DNA of 64,000 nucleotides from NCBI RefSeq assembly GCF_003003215.1, contig NZ_PVUF01000010.1, positions 62,001 to 126,000 of the forward strand, in the 5' to 3' direction. The notes under the pieces are model-generated. The model did not search any database, had not been told where the DNA came from, and was given only the letters and a program-made list of their open reading frames with translations. Made by a program: the position numbers and the translations under genes. This DNA comes from Tritonibacter scottomollicae. Its GTDB lineage: Bacteria; Pseudomonadota; Alphaproteobacteria; Rhodobacterales; Rhodobacteraceae. Below, one piece after another: positions 58,022 through 64,000 of the stretch; within the stretch, counting starts at the first letter, position 1, and each line of letters begins with the position of its first letter.

Positions 58022-59833
58022 ATGGCACGTATTCCTCTTTTGCAGATGTCCGGTATCTCGCTGACCTTCGGCGGTGATCCGATCTTTTCCGATCTCGATC
58101 TCGTGGTGCAACCCGGGGACCGGGTGGCGCTTGTCGGGCGCAATGGCTCCGGTAAATCGACCCTGATGAAGGTCATGGCGAACCTGGTGGAGGCGGACGC
58201 CGGCTCCATCGTGATCCCGCCGGGCAATTCCGTCGGCTACATGGAGCAGGACCCCAAGATGGAGGGCTTTGCCACGTTGGGCGATTTTGCCGCCTCCGAG
58301 CTGGAACCGGGGGAGCTGTACCGTGTTGAGCGCGCTGGCGAGGGGCTGAAGTTTGACCCCGCAAGGCCGGTCGAGACCGCCTCGGGCGGCGAGCGGCGTC
58401 GTGCTGCACTGGCCAAGCTGATGGCCGAAGCACCGGAGCTGATGCTTCTGGACGAGCCGACCAACCACCTTGATATCGAAGCAATTTCTTGGCTGGAGAG
58501 CGAGCTGGCCTCGACCCGCGCCGCCTTTGTGCTGATCTCCCACGACCGGGCATTCCTGCGGGCGCTGACCCGCGCCACGCTTTGGGTCGACCGGGGACAG
58601 GTGCGCCGTCAGGACAAGGGGTTCGAGCATTTCGAGGCCTGGCGCGACAAGATCTGGGAAGAGGAGGACATGCAGCGTCACAAGCTCAACCGGCTGATCA
58701 AATCCGAGAGCCGCTGGGCGGTGGAGGGCATCTCTGCCCGCCGCAAGCGCAACATGGGCCGGGTGCGCGCCTTGCAGGATCTGAAATCTGAACGCGCCGG
58801 GCAGATCAAACGGCAGGGTGCGGCGGCGATGGATCTCGAGGCGGGACCAAAATCCGGTCGCAAGGTGATCGAGGCCGAGGGGCTGATTAAAGGCTTTGGC
58901 GACAAACAAATCCTGTCGGGTTTCTCGCTCACCGTGCAGCGCGGGGAACGGGTCGCTTTTGTCGGCCCCAATGGCGTTGGCAAGACCACCCTTCTGAAGA
59001 TGCTGCTGGGCGAAGAGGCGCCGGACGAGGGCAGCGTGAAGCTCGGCACCAATCTGGAGGTTGCGGTGTTCGATCAGACCCGCGACCAGCTTGATGGCAA
59101 TGCGAGCCTGTGGGAAAACCTGACCGCCGATCCGCTGATGGGGATTTCCGGCAAGGCGGATCAGGTCATGGTGCGGGGCCAGCCCAAACATGTGGTTGGC
59201 TATCTGAAAGAGTTCCTGTTCGACGAGCGTCAGGTGCGCGCGCCTGTCCGCTCCCTGTCGGGGGGCGAAAAGGCGCGTTTGCTGTTGGCGAAACTCATGG
59301 CGCGATCTTCCAATATGCTGGTGCTCGACGAGCCGACCAACGATCTGGACGTAGAGACGCTCGACCTGCTGCAGGAATTGCTGGACGGCTATGACGGCAC
59401 CGTGCTGCTGGTGAGCCACGACCGGGATTTCCTGGATCGTGTGGCGACCACGACGGTGGCGATGGAGGGGCAGGGCAATGCAACCGCCTATGCCGGTGGC
59501 TGGAGCGATTACCTCGCGCAGCGGGCGCCGGCTGAGGTTGTCGAGAAGGCAGAGAAACCCAAGGCGACCAAGTCGAAGGCAAAGGCGGAGGCCCAGGCGT
59601 CAAAGGATGTGCTGAGCTTCAAGGAAAAGCACCGCCTCGAGGCGCTTCCGGCTGAGATTGACCGGCTGGAACAGGAAATCGCCAAGCTGGAGCAGCTGAT
59701 GGCCGATCCCGAGTTGTTCACGCGGGAACCGGTCAAGTTCAAGAAGGCCACCGAAGCCCTTGTTCAGAGACAGGAAAAACTGGCTGCCGCGGAAGAGGAA
59801 TGGCTGGTGCTGGAAGAGAAGGCCGGCGGCTGA
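58022..59833 (+). CDS. ABC-F family ATPase (Uup-like)
   Basis: A 603-residue soluble protein with two ABC domains and no membrane part. Walker A motifs are GRNGSGKSTL and GPNGVGKTTL; signatures SGGERRR and SGGEKAR; Walker B LMLLDEPTNHLD and MLVLDEPTNDLD. The linker (residues about 210-270) and the C-terminal coiled coil (EKHRLEALPAEIDRLEQEIAKLEQLM) fit Uup rather than EttA. ABC-F proteins act on the ribosome or on branched DNA (Uup). A family B repeat begins 10 bases after the stop and may end the transcript. Confidence 0.92.
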   Translation: MARIPLLQMSGISLTFGGDPIFSDLDLVVQPGDRVALVGRNGSGKSTLMKVMANLVEADAGSIVIPPGNSVGYMEQDPKMEGFATLGDFAASELEPGELYRVERAGEGLKFDPARPVETASGGERRRAALAKLMAEAPELMLLDEPTNHLDIEAISWLESELASTRAAFVLISHDRAFLRALTRATLWVDRGQVRRQDKGFEHFEAWRDKIWEEEDMQRHKLNRLIKSESRWAVEGISARRKRNMGRVRALQDLKSERAGQIKRQGAAAMDLEAGPKSGRKVIEAEGLIKGFGDKQILSGFSLTVQRGERVAFVGPNGVGKTTLLKMLLGEEAPDEGSVKLGTNLEVAVFDQTRDQLDGNASLWENLTADPLMGISGKADQVMVRGQPKHVVGYLKEFLFDERQVRAPVRSLSGGEKARLLLAKLMARSSNMLVLDEPTNDLDVETLDLLQELLDGYDGTVLLVSHDRDFLDRVATTTVAMEGQGNATAYAGGWSDYLAQRAPAEVVEKAEKPKATKSKAKAEAQASKDVLSFKEKHRLEALPAEIDRLEQEIAKLEQLMADPELFTREPVKFKKATEALVQRQEKLAAAEEEWLVLEEKAGG

Positions 59834-59843
59834 ACAGGTGTTT

Positions 59844-59905
59844 CGCTTCGGGCTTTGCCCGAAGCGACCAGCGCCGCGCGCGCCCCTGCGGGGCGCGCGC
59901 GGCGC
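59844..59905. repeat. Double-hairpin repeat, family B, copy 2
   Basis: Hairpin 1 CGCTTCGGGC-TTT-GCCCGAAGCG (59844-59866) is identical to the copy at 35712-35734. Hairpin 2 (59871-59905) is a GC-only stem of about 16 bp closely related to 35739-35770. It lies between the ABC-F gene and the convergent short-chain dehydrogenase. Confidence 0.8.
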
Positions 59906-60009
59906 CATGCCGAACCGGATCAGGTCCACAGGGATCAGGAAGGTCTGGAACGACCTGAGGCACCATGCGTGGAGGTGAGCGGACGGGAGAGGCCCGCCCG
60001 CGCAAGACC

Positions 60010-60765
60010 TCAGCGCATCCGCAATGCGCCGTCGAGGCGAATGACCTCGCCGTTCAGATATCCCATTTCGACGATGAAACCGGCCAGCCGCGCATATTCC
60101 TCCGGATCGCCGAGACGTGCGGGATTCGGAACATCCGCTGCCAGCTGCGCTTGGGCCTCTTCCGGCAGTCCCGCAAGCATCGGTGTCATGAAGATCCCCG
60201 GTGCGATCGCCATGACCCGAATGCCGGAGGACGCCAGATCGCGGGCCATCGGCAGGGTCATGCCAACAATGCCGCCCTTGGAGGCTGCATAGGCCGCCTG
60301 ACCCTTTTGCCCGTCAAAGGCAGCGATCGACGCAGTGTTGATGATGACGCCGCGTGCGCCGTCTTGCTCTGGATCGTTCTTGGCAATCGCCGCTGCGGCC
60401 AGACGCGAGACGTTGAAGCTGCCAACTAGGTTGATGTCGACGGTTTTCTGAAACGCGCCAAGGGGATGCGGGCCGTCGCGCCCTACAGTCTTGATCGCAT
60501 GCGCAATACCGGCGCAGTTCACCGCTGCGGTCAGCCCGCCCATCTTTTCCTGTGCCAACGCAATCGCGGCCTCTACGCTTTCTTCGCTGGTGACGTCCGT
60601 CTCTGCGAAATGCGCACCGATGCTGTCGGCTATCCTCATGCCGCGATCCGTGTCGCGATCCAGGATGGTGACGGCAGCACCTGCATTGCGGAAATGGCGG
60701 GCGGTGGCCTCGCCAAGGCCGGATGCGCCGCCGGTGACAACGGCGCGTGTGGTTGCGAGTCTCAT
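60010..60765 (-). CDS. Short-chain dehydrogenase (3-hydroxyacyl-CoA dehydrogenase type 2-like)
   Basis: A 251-residue NAD-dependent SDR resembling HSD17B10-type 3-hydroxyacyl-CoA dehydrogenases. It has the cofactor motif [19 protein letters not shown], catalytic Ser in [12 protein letters not shown] and YAASKGG (YxxxK). The C-terminus ends [12 protein letters not shown]. It probably acts on 3-hydroxyacyl-CoA in fatty acid or isoleucine breakdown (family inference). ATG 60765 has GGAGGAG upstream; the frame's first ATG is six codons earlier. Confidence 0.9.
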   Translation of the reverse strand: MRLATTRAVVTGGASGLGEATARHFRNAGAAVTILDRDTDRGMRIADSIGAHFAETDVTSEESVEAAIALAQEKMGGLTAAVNCAGIAHAIKTVGRDGPHPLGAFQKTVDINLVGSFNVSRLAAAAIAKNDPEQDGARGVIINTASIAAFDGQKGQAAYAASKGGIVGMTLPMARDLASSGIRVMAIAPGIFMTPMLAGLPEEAQAQLAADVPNPARLGDPEEYARLAGFIVEMGYLNGEVIRLDGALRMR

Positions 60766-60845
60766 CTTTCTCGCTCCTCCCATGAAATGAACATGCGTTC
60801 AAATAATCATGGCGCAGCGTGTCTGTCCAGTGTCGACCCGCCCTG

Positions 60846-61769
60846 TCAGATCCCCATCAGCTTTCGGTCCAGGGCGGCCAGCGGCGCCAGACGTCGCCCA
60901 AGGGGCGGCCAGTAAACCCAGGTGCCGCCGAGCCGTTCGACGCGGGCACCGGTGCCCAGCTTGAACCGGGCCAGGCCGCTGGCGTCTTCGGTGTTGAGCA
61001 CCCCGAGATCCAACTGCCGGATGCCCTTGTCCGCCAGCCAGTTCATTGCTTGCCACATCAGCAGGTTATGAGCCGACAGAGCTCGGCCGCGATCCATGCT
61101 GTGGGCGATGTGATAGGTCGCCCCGTCGCCATGAGTCAGCACCAGGATGCCGGCGACGGTTTCACGCCCCTCATGCGCCTCGAACAATTTGGCGCAGCCC
61201 CGGTTGGCTTTGGCATAGGCGAGGGTCAGGGCCGTGGGCCAAGAGCGATAGCGGCGTTTCACTTGCTGCGCAGCATCCGCTTGCAGCAGCCAGTGGTCAT
61301 ATTTGAGAGGCATGTTCTGGCGGGTGATACGCAGGGAGCTGCCCTCGGCGTGGACCAGACGATTGCGCCATTTCTGCTCCAGACCAGCGCGCTGCGCGTC
61401 GCGACACGGGAGGATGTCCAGTTGCCCGACGCTGGCCGGGGTCATCAGGGGCAGGGCGCCCAGCCGCGCGAGATCCGAAACGGGGCGTTCTGGCGACAGG
61501 ATCACTGGGGTACGACGCAGGCCTTCTTCCTGCAGGATCTCCAGCAGACGGGCAGGCGCAACCAGGTCAGCGCGGTTGATCATAGCGATCGGCATGCCCC
61601 AAATCCTGCGCCGCAGGACAACCATGTCTTGCATCCGGTCAAGCGCCATCACGTCCTGACCAGCACAGCGCAGCGCGCGCGTGAACTCAGGCGATTGTGC
61701 AAGCGTGCGGGCAAGGGGAGAACGCTGAATGGGACGGGGCATGACATCTGCGGAGCCAAGGTCGAACAT
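60846..61769 (-). CDS. FemAB-like GNAT acyltransferase
   Basis: A 307-residue protein with the doubled GNAT fold of FemAB/BioF2-type acyltransferases. Recognisable pieces are LVHAEGSSLRI, WPTALTLAYAKANRGCAKLFEAHEGRETVAGILVLTHGDGATYHIAHSMDRGRALSAHNLLMWQAMNWLADKGIRQLDLGV (key HIAHSM..GRALSAHNLLMW and LDLGV). Substrate unknown. It follows the SDR gene on the same strand, with an 80-base interval. The start (ATG 61769) is the only good one. Confidence 0.8.
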   Translation of the reverse strand: MFDLGSADVMPRPIQRSPLARTLAQSPEFTRALRCAGQDVMALDRMQDMVVLRRRIWGMPIAMINRADLVAPARLLEILQEEGLRRTPVILSPERPVSDLARLGALPLMTPASVGQLDILPCRDAQRAGLEQKWRNRLVHAEGSSLRITRQNMPLKYDHWLLQADAAQQVKRRYRSWPTALTLAYAKANRGCAKLFEAHEGRETVAGILVLTHGDGATYHIAHSMDRGRALSAHNLLMWQAMNWLADKGIRQLDLGVLNTEDASGLARFKLGTGARVERLGGTWVYWPPLGRRLAPLAALDRKLMGI

Positions 61770-61799
61770 GCAGCCATTAACAGGATGGAAACCTAATTC

Positions 61800-61952
61800 A
61801 TGGTTAATGACACCATGAAAACGCCCGTTAAAATCCTCGGCAAGACAGCCCCGGCCGCGCGTATGACAAAATGCGCAGCACTGTTGATCGCGACGGCCCT
61901 GTCTGTGCCGACGTTCATTGTTCTAACGGTGATCGATTTGTTGATCTTGTGA
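61800..61952 (+). CDS. Tiny C-terminally anchored membrane protein
   Basis: A 50-residue frame with a basic N-terminus (MKTPVKILGKTAPAARMTK from residue 6) and a C-terminal hydrophobic helix (CAALLIATALSVPTFIVLTVIDLLIL region). The composition and codon use look real. ATG 61800 or ATG 61815 could be the start; the ribosome-binding site is weak (AGGATGG about 12 bases before 61800). Function unknown; it stands divergent from the FemAB-like gene. Confidence 0.5.
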   Translation: MVNDTMKTPVKILGKTAPAARMTKCAALLIATALSVPTFIVLTVIDLLIL

Positions 61953-62070
61953 GGCGCGGCCTCACACTTGGCGCCCACAGATCAGGGGAGTGATCTGGCC
62001 GAAGGCCCCCGCCTGTTTCATCGGAATAGATTCCACACAGAGATAGCTCGGCGTGAATTGGCTCGCTTGA

Positions 62071-62115
62071 GAGGGTCGGGTGAGAGCGACGGCGCCCCTC
62101 TCACCCGACTGTCAG
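62071..62115. terminator. Stem-loop downstream of tyrS
   Basis: An 11- to 12-bp stem of the GTCGGGTGAGA/TCTCACCCGAC type with a GC-rich loop lies just after the tyrS stop on the minus strand. No T-tract follows, so termination is uncertain. Confidence 0.45.
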
Positions 62116-62118
62116 ACT

Positions 62119-63372
62119 TCAGCCCGCGAGCTGCACCAAGGCGTGGCGCTTCTTGCCGGCGGAGAGTTTGATCGGCGAGGCCAGCGCGGCCGCGTCGATC
62201 ATCAGCCCCGCGTCCGTCAGCGGTGCGTCGTCGATCTTGGCACCGTTTTCGGCAATCAGGCGCTTGGCTTCCTTACCGGTCTTGGCCAGGCCGGATTTCA
62301 CGATCAGCTGCACGATAGACATGCCGTCTCGGAGCTCCGCCGCCGAGAGCGAAAGGGTCGGCAGGTCGTCCCCGACACCGCCCTTCTCGAACACTTCGCG
62401 CGCGGTGGCTTCGGCAGCCTTGGCGGCCTCGGCCCCGTGCAGAAGCGTGGTCACCTCGTTGGCGAGGATGATCTTGCCCTCGTTGATCTCTGACCCCTGC
62501 AATGCGCCAAGGCGGTCGCATTCATCGACCGGCAGCTCGGTATAGAGCTTCAGGAACCGGCCCACGTCCGCATCGGTGGTGTTGCGCCAGAACTGCCAGA
62601 ACTCATAAGAGCTCAGCATCTCGTCATTGAGCCAGATGGCGCCGCCCTGCGACTTGCCCATCTTGCGCCCGTCAGAGGTGGTCAGCAGCGGCGAGGTCAG
62701 GCCGTAGATCTCATTTTCCAGCACCCGGCGTGTCAGGTCGATCCCGTTGACGATGTTGCCCCATTGGTCCGAGCCGCCCATCTGCAGAACGCAGCCATAG
62801 CGGCGGTTCAGCTCCAGGAAATCATAGGCCTGCAGAATCATGTAGTTGAACTCAAGAAACGACAGCGACTGCTCGCGATCCAGGCGCGATTTCACGCTTT
62901 CAAAGGCCAGCATCCGGTTCACCGAGAAATGCCGGCCGATGTCGCGCAGAAATTCGAGATAGTTCAGATCGTCGAGCCATTCGGCATTATTGAGCATCTG
63001 CGCATCGGAAGGCGCGTCGCCGTAGCTGAGGTATTTGGCGAACACCTTCTGCATGCCGGCGATATTGGCGTCGATCTGCTCGGGGCCAAGCAGCGGCCGT
63101 TCATCGGAGCGGAAAGAAGGATCGCCCACCTTGGTGGTGCCGCCGCCCATCAGGGTGATCGGGCGGTGGCCGGTCTTTTGCAGCCAGCGCAGCATCATGA
63201 TGTTGAGAAGATGGCCCACGTGCAGCGATTGCGCGGTGGCGTCATAGCCGATGTATGCCGTCTGCGTTCCGCTCACCAGCGCCTCATCGAGACCCTGATA
63301 ATCGGTGCAGTCCGCCAGGAACCCGCGTTCCATCATGATGGCGATGAAGTCCGATTTCGGATGGTAGGTCAT
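62119..63372 (-). CDS. tyrS: Tyrosyl-tRNA synthetase
   Basis: Class I synthetase charging tRNA-Tyr, 417 residues, the usual length. The HIGH motif is HVGH in [11 protein letters not shown]; the KMSKS loop reads KMGKS in [11 protein letters not shown]. Tyrosine-binding residues are in YIGYDATA and [10 protein letters not shown]. The C-terminal S4-like domain carries [23 protein letters not shown] 63372 begins the conserved MTYHPKSDF; the open frame continues 64 codons upstream. It is divergent from anmK. Confidence 0.95.
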   Translation of the reverse strand: MTYHPKSDFIAIMMERGFLADCTDYQGLDEALVSGTQTAYIGYDATAQSLHVGHLLNIMMLRWLQKTGHRPITLMGGGTTKVGDPSFRSDERPLLGPEQIDANIAGMQKVFAKYLSYGDAPSDAQMLNNAEWLDDLNYLEFLRDIGRHFSVNRMLAFESVKSRLDREQSLSFLEFNYMILQAYDFLELNRRYGCVLQMGGSDQWGNIVNGIDLTRRVLENEIYGLTSPLLTTSDGRKMGKSQGGAIWLNDEMLSSYEFWQFWRNTTDADVGRFLKLYTELPVDECDRLGALQGSEINEGKIILANEVTTLLHGAEAAKAAEATAREVFEKGGVGDDLPTLSLSAAELRDGMSIVQLIVKSGLAKTGKEAKRLIAENGAKIDDAPLTDAGLMIDAAALASPIKLSAGKKRHALVQLAG

Positions 63373-63514
63373 AGCATGCCTCGGCTTTTGAATATGCAAG
63401 CGGCTGTATAAATCGCATCGCGAAGGGTTGGAACCTGTTTTCGGGACAAAATGCACAGTGTAATACCTGTGACAACGGGTGATACGGCCCGGATTTGCAA
63501 GGAAGAGTGCAGAG

Positions 63515-64000
63515 ATGGGCAAAGCCATATCCAAGTCCGGGCCGGTGCGCGCCCTTGGGGCCATGAGCGGAACGTCGCTTGATGGGGTGGATGTTGCGGT
63601 GCTGGAGACCGACGGGCAGGCGATCTTCGGCTTTGGCGAGGTGGGCTATCGGGCCTATTCCAGTGAGGAGCGCGCGGTGTTGCGGGCGGCGCTGGGGCAG
63701 TGGAGCGGGGACGCGGTGACGGCAGCGGCGCGGGTGGTAGAGGCGGCGCATGTGGAGTTGATGCGCGACCACCTCGACGTGGATCTGATCGGATTTCACG
63801 GCCAGACGGTGGCCCATGCGCCACGGCTGCAGGGCACGCTTCAGGTGGGCGATGGATCGGTTCTGGCCGAGGCGCTAGGGCGGCCCGTGGTGTGGGATTT
63901 TCGCTCAGATGATGTCTCCATGGGCGGCGAGGGCGCGCCGCTTGCGCCGTTTTTCCACCATGCCTGCGCGCAGTATATCGGCGCGGCGGAGCCGTTGTGT
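63515..64000 (+). CDS. anmK: Anhydro-N-acetylmuramic acid kinase, 5' part (runs off window)
   Basis: Phosphorylates and opens 1,6-anhydro-MurNAc during cell-wall recycling, downstream of NagZ (encoded here at 44483). The first 162 residues are present. The ATP/sugar kinase start [16 protein letters not shown] (key SGTSLDG) and [10 protein letters not shown] are visible, as is [19 protein letters not shown] (key GGEGAPL). ATG 63515 follows AAGGAAG. The gene has no stop before base 64000, so its 3' half is outside the window. Confidence 0.93.
   Translation, partial: MGKAISKSGPVRALGAMSGTSLDGVDVAVLETDGQAIFGFGEVGYRAYSSEERAVLRAALGQWSGDAVTAAARVVEAAHVELMRDHLDVDLIGFHGQTVAHAPRLQGTLQVGDGSVLAEALGRPVVWDFRSDDVSMGGEGAPLAPFFHHACAQYIGAAEPLC

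Overview
The window is a chromosomal stretch of a GC-rich alphaproteobacterium of the Rhodobacterales, almost certainly the Roseobacter group (Phaeobacter/Leisingera/Ruegeria-like). The grounds are family-level recognition (a one-cysteine DksA, fused-type dCTP deaminase, DUF6778-type lipoprotein, RSP_2648-type PIN protein, TRAP transporter with an oversized DctM), a yceD-rpmF-plsX-fabH-ihfA-merR cluster, a CtrA-type box, and recurrent GC-rich intergenic hairpins typical of this group. No species call is made. No phage, insertion sequence, CRISPR array or rRNA was seen; the only RNA gene found is tRNA-Pro(GGG).

Layout. 1-9.7 kb: 3' end of a penicillin-binding protein 1A gene, prfB, a secreted protein with an internal duplication, an amidase, a DUF2189 membrane protein, an XRE regulator, a cold-shock-like protein, and the ilvI-ilvH acetolactate synthase operon behind a leader-peptide attenuator (9559-9678). 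10-17 kb: a Cache-domain histidine kinase/LuxR response regulator pair diverging from a TakP-like TRAP transporter (binding protein, small and large permeases). 17-25.9 kb: VOC protein, Bpt/Ate aminoacyltransferase, RDD and DUF2852 membrane proteins, glnE, a lipoprotein with a CtrA-type box upstream, an RlmI-like methyltransferase and a PIN protein. 26-36.7 kb: luciferase-like oxidoreductase, M48 protease, Asp-box propeller protein, CoxE-like VWA protein, DUF2927 lipoprotein, MoxR ATPase, dksA, a flavin monooxygenase and exonuclease III.

36.7-39.3 kb is the unusual part. An AT-rich promoter region leads into a 73-residue peptide gene with three SSTC repeats, a stem-loop, an unrecognised 354-residue protein, and a translationally coupled EamA-type transporter. 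It looks like a small secreted or modified-peptide cassette and is the best candidate for an undescribed system.

39.4-50.5 kb: an A-type Fe-S carrier, dgt, argS, a SPOR protein, nagZ-scpA-scpB, an MFS/Lrp divergent pair, dCTP deaminase and tRNA-Pro. 50.5-57.9 kb: a MerR regulator with a ~600-residue acidic tail, ihfA, fabH, plsX, rpmF, yceD, then bamE and an OlsB-like acyltransferase in the opposite direction. 58-64 kb: an ABC-F ATPase, a short-chain dehydrogenase, a FemAB-like acyltransferase, a tiny membrane protein, tyrS and the 5' part of anmK, which runs off the window. Most of the window is housekeeping; novelty lies in the peptide cassette, leader/operator elements and intergenic repeats.
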